A stretch of DNA of 35,287 nucleotides, from assembly GCF_004923255.1 (NCBI RefSeq), contig NZ_QYRT01000040.1, positions 1-35,287 of the forward strand, written 5' to 3'. Of this stretch, positions 7,615-14,894 are shown one piece after another. The translations under genes and the position numbers were made by a program. Source of the DNA: Subtercola vilae (GTDB lineage: Bacteria; Actinomycetota; Actinomycetes; Actinomycetales; Microbacteriaceae). The notes below the pieces were generated by a model that was not told the origin of the DNA, made no database searches, and saw only the letters and a program-made list of their open reading frames with translations. Position 1 is the first letter of the stretch; each line of letters opens with the position of its first letter.

Positions 7615-8027
7615 CGGTTCTTCACCCACACCACTTCGAGTCGATCGGATCTCGGTCGCGCGAGCTCCTCTGCAAACCTGGTAACGGCGTCCGTAGGGGC
7701 GATCAACTGGTGCCTGGTTCCGTGAGGCTGTAGCGGCAGTCGGTCGCTCTCCGCGTAAGCGGGTAGGGACAGGATGTCGTGTTCCCCCGGGGTAATGAAA
7801 ATGTCGACTCCGTGTCGGTGGCATTGGCCGTCCACGTCCTCGAGGTACCAGTTGCGTCCCCACTGGTCGATTTCGCCGCGTTCACCGGGCCCGAAGCCGT
7901 AGCTTCCGAAGTGAAATATGCGAGTGATGCCGAGAAGCGCCGCCAAACTAATATCGCGCTCGGCTTGGTAGTGGTTCCCGTTCCAGTCGCGGACGATCCC
8001 AACTTTTTCTTGTTCGGGGGCATCCAT
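7611..8027 (-). CDS. truncated metallophosphoesterase-like protein with lost metal ligands
   Basis: This encodes 138 residues that align with the first third of the metallophosphoesterase immediately upstream. KVGIVRDWNG matches KVLIAGDWHG, RIFHFGSYGFG matches TILHLGDFGIW, and DIFITPGEHD matches RILVTPGNHE. Each metal-binding motif is altered: Asn16 replaces His in DxH, Ser42 replaces Asp in GD, and Glu82 replaces Asn in GNHE. The C-terminal histidine motifs (HE, GHMH) are absent. It is therefore unlikely to be an active phosphatase, yet the frame is open, has a strong GGAGGAG ribosome-binding site and overlaps both neighbours. It may be a regulatory subunit, decoy or antitoxin partner, or a decaying duplicate. 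Confidence 0.7.
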   Translation of the reverse strand: MDAPEQEKVGIVRDWNGNHYQAERDISLAALLGITRIFHFGSYGFGPGERGEIDQWGRNWYLEDVDGQCHRHGVDIFITPGEHDILSLPAYAESDRLPLQPHGTRHQLIAPTDAVTRFAEELARPRSDRLEVVWVKNR

Positions 8028-8911
8028 CAGTTGCTCTCCTCCGACTCAGACCCCGGTCGATCTAGGTAGAGCTTCTCCACGTTGAGCGTGCGCCGCGGCC
8101 GCGCGCTGACGAAGGTAACCTGCAATTCTCGCCAGCTGAGATCCTGCAGGTTCAGTTCTCCAATATTCCCGGCCTGGTTATCACACCCGAGGGAGCGCAC
8201 ACGCTGACCGCTGGGAAGAGTGACCTCATCGGGGTTGTGCATGTGACCGTGAAAAGTCAGCTTCGGACGGGTTCCCTCCCAGACCCTGGTTACCTGCGCT
8301 CTGGACTCCGCGGAATAGGCAAGCGCCTCGGCAGGCCAGCCCATGGGGTTTCTTACAATTACCTCCTCCACCGCCCCGGTCCCGCCGTTGATCGCTTCGT
8401 GAAGCAGTAGAACATCTACGTCCCCGCTGGCTGCCGCGGCTTCGGCTTCTGCCTCTGTTGCCATTTCGGACTTGAACCAGTCGAAGCCCTCAAGGCGCTG
8501 CTGGTAGTCAATGCTCGCTGCGCCTCCGAAAGACATGAAAGACCTCCCGCCCAAGGTGAACCTAAATCCGCGCGGAAGCGCGAGCACGGACGCACTGAGC
8601 GGAACCGGCGCCTCCGGAAGGGTTTCGAAACCGGCGTCGAGGATCCTCCAGTCCTCGTGGTTGCCTGGCGTCACCAAGATTCGCTCGATACCGATCTTTT
8701 CGCACAAGTAGTCGGCAGCTTCGAGGAACCCTCGGTCACGTTCTCCCCAAATGCCGAAATCACCTAGATGGAGGATCGTCCTGATACCTGTTGTGTCGTT
8801 TTCAATCGCAGATAGGAAGACGGAGCGCAGCCAGTCGCGTGATCCATGCCAATCCCCGGCAATGAGAACCTTCGCCTCGCCGCCAGCAGTTGTGAGATCT
8901 ACTTCAGCCAT
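8027..8911 (-). CDS. calcineurin-like metallophosphoesterase
   Basis: This encodes 294 residues from ATG 8911. The start is chosen because ATGGCTGA overlaps the stop of the RHH gene; a form from 8923 is four residues longer. All metallophosphoesterase motifs are present: GDWHG (Asp20, His22), LGDFG (Asp51), GNHE (84-86), LLHE (His171) and HGHMH (221-225). These bind two metal ions and hydrolyse phosphomonoesters or phosphodiesters. The substrate cannot be read from sequence; nucleotides or nucleic acid ends are typical. There is no signal peptide, so it is cytoplasmic. Its gene lies between an RHH protein and its own degenerate paralogue, and overlaps both. Confidence 0.85.
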   Translation of the reverse strand: MAEVDLTTAGGEAKVLIAGDWHGSRDWLRSVFLSAIENDTTGIRTILHLGDFGIWGERDRGFLEAADYLCEKIGIERILVTPGNHEDWRILDAGFETLPEAPVPLSASVLALPRGFRFTLGGRSFMSFGGAASIDYQQRLEGFDWFKSEMATEAEAEAAAASGDVDVLLLHEAINGGTGAVEEVIVRNPMGWPAEALAYSAESRAQVTRVWEGTRPKLTFHGHMHNPDEVTLPSGQRVRSLGCDNQAGNIGELNLQDLSWRELQVTFVSARPRRTLNVEKLYLDRPGSESEESN

Positions 8912-9077
8912 GTCGTAATTCATCCTCGGTAGTTAGGGCGGGCTGCGCCTTGGCCAGGTAGTCATCGATGGCGGTGGAGACCACGTCGCGGAATCTGATC
9001 CCGTCCTGCTTGGCAATCGCCTCGACGACGTGAATCTGGGAGTCGATGAAATAGACGAACTTGTTCACTGTCGCCAC
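8904..9077 (-). CDS. ribbon-helix-helix protein (CopG/Arc-like antitoxin or repressor)
   Basis: This is a 57-residue protein from GTG 9077, preceded by GGAAAGAG at good spacing. The pattern NKFVYFIDSQIHVVEAIAKQ followed by GIRFRDVVSTAIDDYLA is the beta-strand, helix, turn, helix of Arc/CopG DNA-binding proteins. It begins 2 bases after the HAD gene stops, and its stop overlaps the start of the metallophosphoesterase (ATGGCTGA). Such proteins are usually antitoxins or autorepressors, so it may control this operon. Confidence 0.7.
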   Translation of the reverse strand: MATVNKFVYFIDSQIHVVEAIAKQDGIRFRDVVSTAIDDYLAKAQPALTTEDELRHG

Positions 9078-9079
9078 GG

Positions 9080-9715
9080 CTAGCTCTTTCCATCGATGAA
9101 CCGGCGTATCTCGTCCACTTGATCGAGCGTGAGACCTACTGTCGGGTTTGTCTCAATGAGTAGACGGCCACCCGCAGGTACCGGCCCACGAATGAAGTCC
9201 GGCCTCAGGAGTCGCGCTTCTCCGATGGCCACATCATCTACCCAGACGTACGCGGGGCGTCCCAGTTCGACTTGATGCTCAATAAGCGCGCGTAGCTTCC
9301 AATCGGATGCGTAGGGATGCGTTCTTTCGATGACGTAGCCACCCGAAAGTAGGCCCCGCAGCGGACCTTCTATAAAAAGGTCGACATCGCGGCCCCAAGT
9401 TGTCAGCCATGCGAGGGCTACATTAGGCCGTTGGACTAGCTCGTCAAGTGCACGAACTACCTCGAGGTCGACATGGATTGGGAAGGTTCCGCGGCTCTCG
9501 CGAAGAACGACGAGATCTGCAGAAAGAGTTTCGTTCACTCGGTTTGTCGTATTTGGTAGCTGGTTTATCACCCCATCAACATCTAGAATCAGCTGGATGA
9601 TTGAACGTTCCGGCGGCAAGAAAGGTCGTTGGATCAGAGCATGCACAATCGACGGCTCCCAAGTTTGGACATTGATGTGGGGATCCGAGTTCGTTTTCGT
9701 CGGTCGAAAAATCAT
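9080..9715 (-). CDS. HAD-superfamily phosphatase, RNA-repair HAD type
   Basis: This encodes 211 residues. Motif I is LILDVDGVIN (nucleophile Asp45, acid/base Asp47), motif II is LAWLTTW (Thr105/106), Lys140 is a likely motif III, and VWVDD (160-161) is motif IV. The compact form with W-TTW and VWVDD resembles the HAD domain named after Swiss Army Knife RNA-repair proteins. In that family a role in removing phosphate from nucleic-acid ends has been proposed. The N-terminal 38 residues before the core are extra, and the start lacks a clear ribosome-binding site, so a later start is possible. It lies in the operon with the RHH protein and the metallophosphoesterase, giving two different phosphatase folds side by side. 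Confidence 0.75.
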   Translation of the reverse strand: MIFRPTKTNSDPHINVQTWEPSIVHALIQRPFLPPERSIIQLILDVDGVINQLPNTTNRVNETLSADLVVLRESRGTFPIHVDLEVVRALDELVQRPNVALAWLTTWGRDVDLFIEGPLRGLLSGGYVIERTHPYASDWKLRALIEHQVELGRPAYVWVDDVAIGEARLLRPDFIRGPVPAGGRLLIETNPTVGLTLDQVDEIRRFIDGKS

Positions 9716-9753
9716 CTAAATGATCGCGTTAGACGAAGTTGAATCCAGGACGA

Positions 9754-10080
9754 TCAGGATTTAGCTCTGCTAAAGAACGCGCGCGCTTCGCGAGGGGACG
9801 TGCCCAATATTTGGGCCAAGCGAAACCAGTTCAATTCGCCCGTTGGACTCGAGTGTCGAACGTCCTCGATGAAAATCGCAATCGCGCTCAGGGCGATGGC
9901 TTTCGCGACTTCCGCGCGTTCGACACGAACCAATCCACCACTCGACAGATACACGAGACGTTCGACCACAAGATCAACGTCCGCCTCCAGCTGCCAAGAG
10001 CTGGAGATGACGGAGGCGACAGTTGCGAGTTGGTCGTCCATGGACAACAGGGTCGCGGCACGATTGGGGATCGATGGCAT
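9754..10080 (-). CDS. small helical protein of unknown function, first gene of the operon
   Basis: This encodes 108 residues from ATG 10080 (MPSIPNRAATLL), chosen because AGAGGA sits about 6 bases upstream. The ATG two codons earlier is too close to it. The sequence is mainly helical, with an alanine/isoleucine-rich stretch (EVAKAIALSAIAIFIEDV) and a C-terminal FRLAQILGTSPREARAFFSR that could be a helix-turn-helix-like segment. I recognise no family. It is the island gene nearest the attachment site, a place often used for excision or control proteins, but this is inference. Confidence 0.6.
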   Translation of the reverse strand: MPSIPNRAATLLSMDDQLATVASVISSSWQLEADVDLVVERLVYLSSGGLVRVERAEVAKAIALSAIAIFIEDVRHSSPTGELNWFRLAQILGTSPREARAFFSRAKS

Positions 10081-10123
10081 GGTCATTCCTCTGTGAGTAA
10101 TGCCGCCGCCGACCCCGGGGCGT

Positions 10124-10150
10124 AAGACTCTAAATATTAGCCTTAGTCTT
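10124..10150 (-). promoter_or_regulatory. inverted repeat and possible promoter of the minus-strand operon
   Basis: AAGACT (10124-10129) and AGTCTT (10145-10150) form an inverted repeat. On the minus strand it encloses TAATAT, a fair -10 element, about 50 bases before the first gene. No good -35 is visible. TTAGTCTTT recurs directly at 10143-10151 and 10279-10287, the latter just before the tRNA fragment, so these could also be arm-type or excisionase sites of the element. Confidence 0.35.
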
Positions 10151-10290
10151 TATTCACGCGCTATCTACACAGGGCGGCGAGAGGCGGCCGCCTTCGGTGT
10201 TATTCGGAGTGGACAAACCAAAGTTGCTGATCAGGCGCTCATTGAACCGAGCCTGGCCGAACTAAACCGCTGATATCTTTAGTCTTTTGT

Positions 10291-10316
10291 TCTTGGTTCG
10301 AGTCCAGGTACCCCAG
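10291..10316 (+). other. attachment-site tRNA 3' fragment, probably tRNA-Gln
   Basis: CTTGG (10292-10296), loop TTCGAGT and CCAGG (10304-10308) make a perfect T arm. It is followed by TACCCCA, the 3' acceptor strand, and discriminator G at 10316. No anticodon or D arm lies upstream. A terminal A72 (implying U1-A72) with G73 is characteristic of bacterial tRNA-Gln. The fragment borders the island and is followed by a terminator, as in an element inserted into a tRNA gene. Confidence 0.8.
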
Positions 10317-10319
10317 CTC

Positions 10320-10351
10320 AAAAAGCCCTCCGCTTCGCGGGGGGCTTTTTT
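10320..10351 (+). terminator. intrinsic terminator, originally downstream of the tRNA
   Basis: A 14-bp stem (10320-10333 with 10337-10350, one G-T pair) closes a three-base loop and ends in six T. It lies 3 bases after the tRNA discriminator, so it is the natural tRNA terminator left on the chromosomal side. The run of A on the left arm lets it also stop transcription coming from the right. The rest of 10352-10411 shows nothing. Confidence 0.85.
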
Positions 10352-10411
10352 CGCGTTCCTACCTCCGTGAGACGTCGGGCCGAACAGGTGCGGCCGCCCG
10401 TTCAGTGAGGT

Positions 10412-10858
10412 TCAGGCAGCGGCAGGGGCAGCAGGGGCAGCGGGCGCGGCCGAGATGTTCACGAGCCAGTTGATGCCGAAACGGTCGATCAGCATGCCGA
10501 AGGTGTCGCCCCAGGGCGCGACGTTCAGCGGCGCGGTGATGGTGGCGCCCTCGGTGAGGGCATGCCAGAAGCCGGTCAGCTCGGCGCTGTCGGGGGCGAA
10601 ACCACTGAGCGAAACGGAGATGTTGTTGCCGGGGGTGTACTGCATTGTCGCGGGAGTGTCTGAGGCCATGAGTGTGAAACCTGAGGGCGTGGTGAGCTGC
10701 GAGTGCATGATCTTGTCGGCGTCAGCCGGGTCTTCGTTGGGGTTCATGTCGCCGAAGGTGCTGCGCACGATGTCGCCGCCGAAGACGCTCTGGTAGAAGT
10801 CGAGGGCCTCGCGAGCGGTGTCACTGAAGCTGATGTAGGGGTTGAGTGTGCTGGTCAT
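10412..10858 (-). CDS. VOC-superfamily protein, PhnB-like
   Basis: This encodes 148 residues. NPYISFSDTAREALDFYQSV starts the typical vicinal-oxygen-chelate fold, with FGD...DADKIMHSQL and the WGDTFGMLIDRFGINWLVNI ending seen in PhnB-like proteins. These form dimers of two beta-alpha-beta3 units and are mostly uncharacterised enzymes or binding proteins. The last 12 residues are a low-complexity Ala-Pro tail. It is the first chromosomal gene right of the island and stands 63 bases after the flavoprotein gene on the same strand. Confidence 0.85.
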   Translation of the reverse strand: MTSTLNPYISFSDTAREALDFYQSVFGGDIVRSTFGDMNPNEDPADADKIMHSQLTTPSGFTLMASDTPATMQYTPGNNISVSLSGFAPDSAELTGFWHALTEGATITAPLNVAPWGDTFGMLIDRFGINWLVNISAAPAAPAAPAAA

Positions 10859-10921
10859 GATGGTCTCCTCAGGTTCACGAAATCCCCCGGCACCCAGTAT
10901 GGCGCGGCGGGCCCCGGCGCG

Positions 10922-11989
10922 CTACAGAATTCCGATGAGGTGACGGTTGACGGCGGCGGCGACTTTTGCGCCTTCTCCGGCTGCGACGATGAGCTGTTGG
11001 GCGCCCGGAGGGGTGGAATCCCCCGCCGCGAAGACCCCAGCCACCGAGGTACGACCGTGCAGGTCGGTGACGATGAGGGTTTCGGCGTCGATTTCGAGGC
11101 CGAGCAGGGCGTGGTAGTCGAGAGCCGTTGTCCACACCGGGCGCACGAAGCCGCCGCTTCGCAGAATGACGGTTCCGTCGGCCAGTGAGACACCGGTCAT
11201 GCCGGTGCGGTCACCTTCGATGTCGGCGAGGGGCCTGCGTTCGACGCCGATTCCGCGGGCATCCAGAGCCTGTTCGTCGGCCTCGGTGATGTGACCGATG
11301 CCGTTCGTGAACACGATCAGGTCGTTCGACCACTGTGAGAGCAGCAGCGCGCGCTCGGCGAGGTCGTCGGTCTCGCCGATGAGGGCGAGGGGGGCATCCG
11401 ACTTCTCGTAGCCGTCGCATTCGGTACAACTGTGCAGGCTGGTGCCGTAGTAGGCGCGCATGCTGGGCAGTTTCGGCAGGGTTTCGAGCAGGCCTGTTGC
11501 GATGAGAACCGTGCGCGCGGTCGCTGTGCGGTCGCCGCTGCCCCGGATGCCCTTCGCCTCAACCACGAACAGTTCGCCGCTCGGCTCGTCGATGCGCCGG
11601 ATGCTCGCCACCATGCCTTGGTGAAAACTGGCCTCGGGGTAGCTCATGAACTCTTCGCGGCCGAGCCGGCGGAGGTCAAGCGGAGCGACGCCGTCGCGGG
11701 TGAGAAAGCCGTGCGAGAGCAGCGTGGCCGAGTGCCGCGGGCGATTGCTGTCGAGCATCAGCACCCGCCGCCGGGCGCGCACGAGGTTGAGGCCTGCGCT
11801 GAGGCCCGCGGGGCCCGCGCCGATGATGATGACGTCGAAGATCTCGTCAGGGTCAGGAGGCTGTACACCCTGAGGCGCGGTCGAGGGGTCGGCAGCGGCA
11901 CCGGGGTTCTGGATGCCCGGGCCTCCGCCTGCCGTCGAGCGGATGATCACCGTGCGCGGCGTGTGCGGCGCCGCGAGGGGTGCTCCCAC
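10922..11989 (-). CDS. thioredoxin-reductase-like FAD/NAD(P) oxidoreductase
   Basis: This encodes 355 residues from GTG. After a roughly 50-residue Pro/Gly-rich N-terminal extension comes FDVIIIGAGPAGLSAG, the FAD-binding Rossmann motif (57-62). Then SCTECDGYE follows, with Cys188 and Cys191 in the redox-active CxxC-D-G position of thioredoxin-reductase-type enzymes, then an NAD(P) domain and a C-terminal GVFAAGDST FAD motif. Its actual partner is unknown; a thioredoxin-like or small-thiol substrate is likely. The start is 2 bases after the gltX stop, and its GGAGGTG ribosome-binding site lies within the last codons of gltX, so the two are translationally coupled. Confidence 0.85.
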   Translation of the reverse strand: MGAPLAAPHTPRTVIIRSTAGGGPGIQNPGAAADPSTAPQGVQPPDPDEIFDVIIIGAGPAGLSAGLNLVRARRRVLMLDSNRPRHSATLLSHGFLTRDGVAPLDLRRLGREEFMSYPEASFHQGMVASIRRIDEPSGELFVVEAKGIRGSGDRTATARTVLIATGLLETLPKLPSMRAYYGTSLHSCTECDGYEKSDAPLALIGETDDLAERALLLSQWSNDLIVFTNGIGHITEADEQALDARGIGVERRPLADIEGDRTGMTGVSLADGTVILRSGGFVRPVWTTALDYHALLGLEIDAETLIVTDLHGRTSVAGVFAAGDSTPPGAQQLIVAAGEGAKVAAAVNRHLIGIL

Positions 11990-11991
11990 GG

Positions 11992-13557
11992 TTACACCTC
12001 CGAGCCGGAGGCGGAGGCGGAACCAGAACCGGAGCCGGGCTCGGCGCGGTGCTCGGCGAGCCGCACCAGGCGCGCCACGGTCTCGGGTTTGCCCAGAATC
12101 TGCATCGACTCGAACAGCGGCGGCGAGATCTTGCGCCCGCTGAGCGCGACCCGCAGCGGGCCGTATGCGATACGCGGCTTCAGCCCGAGCCCGCCGATCA
12201 GCGCGGCGGCGAGGTCGTCTTTGATGCGGTCGTGGGTGAAGTTCGTCTCCTCGATGAGCTCGAGGGCGCCGACCGCAGCAGCCAGGATGACGCCGGTGTT
12301 CTCGGGCAGGCTGGCCAGGGCATCCGGTTGGTAGTCGATCGCATGCGCCTGCTGAAACAGAAACCCGAGCATGGCGGGGGCCTCGCCGAGCAGCGCCATG
12401 CGCTCCTGCACGAGCGGGGCGGCTTCTCTGAGGGTGGCGAGCTGGGCATCCGGTACCGGCAGGCTCAGGATGCCCGCGTCGACCAGATACGGAACAACCC
12501 GCGCCGCGAAGTCGTCAACCGCCAGCAGCCTGATGTGGTCGCCGTTGATCGACTCGGCCTTCTTCAGGTCGAAGCGGGCCGGGTTCGGGTTCACGTCGAC
12601 GATGTCGAACGCCGCCACCAACTCGTCGATCGAGAACACGTCGCGGTCGTGGGTGAGCGACCAGCCGAGCAGGGCCAGGTAGTTCACGAGCCCCTCGGGA
12701 ATGAAGCCGCGGTCTCGGTGGTGAAAGAGGTTCGACTCGGGGTCGCGCTTCGACAGCTTCTTGTTGCCCTCACCCATCACGTAGGGCATGTGCCCGAAGC
12801 GCGGGATGAACGTGGTGACCCCGATGTCGACGAGCGCGTCGTACAGGGCGATCTGCCGCGGGGTCGAGCTCAGCAGGTCTTCGCCGCGCAACACGTGCGT
12901 GATACCCATGAGCGCATCGTCGACCGGATTCACGAAGGTGTAGAGCGGTGCCCCATTGGGGCGAACCACCACGAAGTCGACGAACGAGCCGGCGGGGAAG
13001 GTGATGGGCCCGCGCACGAGGTCATCGAAGCTCAGCTCGGAGTCGGGTACGCGGAGGCGGAGGGCCGGCAGCCGGCCTTCGCTGCGGTAACGCTCGCGGT
13101 CGGCGTCGGTGAGGCCGCGGTCGAAGTTGTCGTAGCCGAGCTGCTTGGCGCGGCCGTTGGCCTCGTTGCGCGCGTCGATCTCCTCGGCAGTCGAGAAGCT
13201 CTCGTAGAGGTGGCCGCTCGCCTTCAGCTTCTCGATGATCTCGAGGTAGATGTCGCCGCGCTGAGACTGCCGGTAGGGGGCGTGCGGGCCGCCCACGTTG
13301 ACGCCCTCGTCCCAGTCGATGCGCAGCCAGGTGAGCGCATCGATGAGCTGCTCGTAGCTCTCTTCGGAGTCACGGGCCGCGTCGGTGTCTTCGATGCGGA
13401 AGACAAGTTTGCCGCCGGTGTGCCTGGCATATGCCCAGTTGAACAAGGCCGTGCGAATGAGGCCCACGTGCGGGGTGCCGGTGGGCGACGGGCAGAACCG
13501 AACGCGAACGTCGGCGCCGGTGGCAGTCGAGAAAGGAGGGAGCTGTGTAGTTGACAT
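11992..13557 (-). CDS. gltX: glutamyl-tRNA synthetase
   Basis: This encodes 521 residues. The class I signature HIGH appears as [11 protein letters not shown] (27-33), and KLSKR follows near residue 270. [11 protein letters not shown] is also typical. It charges tRNA-Glu with glutamate. In actinobacteria it usually also mischarges tRNA-Gln, which the GatCAB amidotransferase then corrects. Most of the protein is canonical, but the last 15 residues are a Gly/Ser/Ala low-complexity tail ([15 protein letters not shown]) that is not part of the fold. It heads a transcript with the flavoprotein. The likely tRNA-Gln remnant is 1.7 kb away, as tRNA-Gln/Glu genes often sit near gltX in this phylum. 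Confidence 0.97.
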   Translation of the reverse strand: MSTTQLPPFSTATGADVRVRFCPSPTGTPHVGLIRTALFNWAYARHTGGKLVFRIEDTDAARDSEESYEQLIDALTWLRIDWDEGVNVGGPHAPYRQSQRGDIYLEIIEKLKASGHLYESFSTAEEIDARNEANGRAKQLGYDNFDRGLTDADRERYRSEGRLPALRLRVPDSELSFDDLVRGPITFPAGSFVDFVVVRPNGAPLYTFVNPVDDALMGITHVLRGEDLLSSTPRQIALYDALVDIGVTTFIPRFGHMPYVMGEGNKKLSKRDPESNLFHHRDRGFIPEGLVNYLALLGWSLTHDRDVFSIDELVAAFDIVDVNPNPARFDLKKAESINGDHIRLLAVDDFAARVVPYLVDAGILSLPVPDAQLATLREAAPLVQERMALLGEAPAMLGFLFQQAHAIDYQPDALASLPENTGVILAAAVGALELIEETNFTHDRIKDDLAAALIGGLGLKPRIAYGPLRVALSGRKISPPLFESMQILGKPETVARLVRLAEHRAEPGSGSGSASASGSEV

Positions 13558-13567
13558 ACTGTCGTCA

Positions 13568-13573
13568 ATTGTA
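13568..13573 (-). promoter_or_regulatory. -10 element of gltX
   Basis: On the minus strand TACAAT lies 10 bases before the gltX ATG. This would give a 5' leader of only about three or four bases. No ribosome-binding site fits there. The -35 is not clear. Confidence 0.5.
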
Positions 13574-13617
13574 CGCGCTGGTGCTGCAGTTGCCCGCCGA
13601 ATCGGCGTGCGCCTGGG

Positions 13618-14346
13618 TTACAGGCCGCGTTCGACCATGTCGAGGAGGCGGGAGGTGGCCGCGGTGACCATGTCGGCGCTGAGGCCGCGGAGGGGGCCGT
13701 CGATGACAAGCATGCCGAGGCCGTGCACGGCTGACCATGCGTAGAGTTCGGCGTTGGCGCGGCGCTCGGGCGGGAGAATGCCGGCGGCGGCCCATGCGTC
13801 GAGGGCGGCGCCCAGAATCTGGAACGGTGTACGCCCCAGCGCTCCGGCCTTCACGGGGTCGGCGCTGTTCGCGAGGTGGTCGGGCACGCTGAATGCCGTG
13901 CGGAAGAGTCCGGGCTGTTCGCGGGCGAAGGCGATGTAGCCGGTTCCGACGCCGCGCAGCATTCGGCGGGCGTCGGCGGCGAGGCCCGCGGCCGGGTCGA
14001 AGGCGGTGTCGGCGGCCGGGTCTTTGGCGAGGCCGATGGTCGGGCCGGCCACCACGTCGGCGGCGGGGCCGGCCACGCGCGCCGCCGCCGCCACGGCCTG
14101 CTCCATACGGTCGGCCGCGAGCCCCTGCGCCGCATCGGCCACGGCCCGCAGCAGCGCGTCACGGTCAGCGAAGTGCCGATACGCCGCGTTGGGCGTCACA
14201 CCCGCGCGCCGGGTCGCCTCCCGCAGCACGACGGCGGCGGGTCCACCGGCCTCCGCCATCTGCAGCCCGGCCGCCACGAGGGCTTCGCGCAGGTCTCCGT
14301 GCCGGTATGTCGCTCGCACGGCAGGCGGGGACGCGTCAGCGCTCAT
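13618..14346 (-). CDS. TetR-family regulator
   Basis: This encodes 242 residues from ATG 14346, placed behind GGGGGAG; the frame is open further upstream but without a better site. An N-terminal DNA-binding domain (YRHGDLREALVAAGLQ to AGVTPNAAYRHFADRDALL) shows the TetR helix-turn-helix with the usual AYRHF ending. The C-terminal part, ending near EYRANAELYAWSAVHGLGML-like helices, fits the WHG-type ligand domain. It is divergent from the VOC gene at 14453 and probably represses it and itself through the 106-base intergenic region. Confidence 0.85.
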   Translation of the reverse strand: MSADASPPAVRATYRHGDLREALVAAGLQMAEAGGPAAVVLREATRRAGVTPNAAYRHFADRDALLRAVADAAQGLAADRMEQAVAAAARVAGPAADVVAGPTIGLAKDPAADTAFDPAAGLAADARRMLRGVGTGYIAFAREQPGLFRTAFSVPDHLANSADPVKAGALGRTPFQILGAALDAWAAAGILPPERRANAELYAWSAVHGLGMLVIDGPLRGLSADMVTAATSRLLDMVERGL

Positions 14347-14410
14347 CGACATCTCCCCCACACCTGCAGCCGGCCATCCGGTACTGGACACCACCGCCGA
14401 AACGTGTGAT

Positions 14411-14425
14411 TGTAAACATTGTACA
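14411..14425. promoter_or_regulatory. candidate TetR operator
   Basis: TGTAAACATTGTACA between the divergent TetR and VOC genes is a 15-base imperfect palindrome (TGTA...TACA). It is similar to operators of many TetR proteins. It also overlaps TACACT, a possible -10 for the VOC gene. Confidence 0.4.
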
Positions 14426-14452
14426 CTTAGCCATTTCGACTTCGGAGGCGCC

Positions 14453-14827
14453 ATGTTCGACCCCACCAACGCGTTCAGCGGATTCTCGGTGAACGACATC
14501 GACGCCGCCCGAAAATTCTACGGCGAAACCCTCGGGCTGACCGTGACCGACAACGAGATGGGCTTTCTCGAGCTGCAGCTCGGCAGCGGCGCGAAGGTGC
14601 TCGTCTATCCGAAGCCCGACCACGAGCCGGCCACGTTCACGATCATGAACTTTGCGGTGCCCGACGTCGATGCGGCCGTGGATGATCTGCGGCAGCGCGG
14701 CGTCGACACCAACCCCTACGCCGCCAGCATGCCCACCGACGAGAAGGGCATCATGCGCAATATGGGCCCCACCATCGCGTGGTTTCTCGACCCCGCCGGA
14801 AACGTTCTCTCGGTGCTTCAGGGCTGA
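14453..14827 (+). CDS. VOC-superfamily (glyoxalase-like) protein
   Basis: This encodes 124 residues from ATG 14453 with GGAGG six bases upstream. The frame is open for 450 bases before it, but that part is antisense to the TetR gene and is not coding. FSVNDIDAARKFYGETLGL and FLDPAGNVLSVLQ are the start and end of a typical single-domain vicinal-oxygen-chelate protein. It is a distant relative of the PhnB-like gene at 10412. The substrate is unknown. The divergent TetR gene is its likely regulator. Confidence 0.85.
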   Translation: MFDPTNAFSGFSVNDIDAARKFYGETLGLTVTDNEMGFLELQLGSGAKVLVYPKPDHEPATFTIMNFAVPDVDAAVDDLRQRGVDTNPYAASMPTDEKGIMRNMGPTIAWFLDPAGNVLSVLQG

Positions 14828-14894
14828 CGCCCCGCTCCAAGGCTGCCGCCGTGGCGACCCTCGCCGCACGCCGCTCACCCCGCAGAGCCAGCGC

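Larger units (their letters stand above)
1..10318. mobile_element. distal part of a tRNA-integrated genomic island
   Basis: The island carries unfamiliar cargo genes, a resolvase-type recombinase and decayed frames, and by eye has more A/T-rich stretches than the chromosome to its right. Its right edge coincides with an isolated tRNA 3' end at 10291-10316 that has no tRNA body upstream. Elements that integrate into tRNA 3' ends leave the intact tRNA at one edge and a 3' fragment at the other. Because this fragment reads rightward, the complete tRNA and probably the integrase should lie left of the window. Immediately right of the edge the gene content becomes conserved actinobacterial chromosome. 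The left boundary is not visible. Confidence 0.75.

Noticed and set aside
7615-7863. Upstream extension of the antitoxin-like frame to 202 codons
   Set aside because: The extra part overlaps the metallophosphoesterase-like gene out of frame and is Arg/Pro-rich. The TTG start overlapping the preceding stop fits better.
11980-13554. 524-codon frame antisense to gltX
   Set aside because: Mirror of the gltX codon pattern, with low-complexity translation.
14006-14452. Extension of the plus-strand VOC frame to 273 codons
   Set aside because: It would run through the TetR gene on the other strand. The Ser/Ala-rich translation is not protein-like, and GGAGG precedes ATG 14453.
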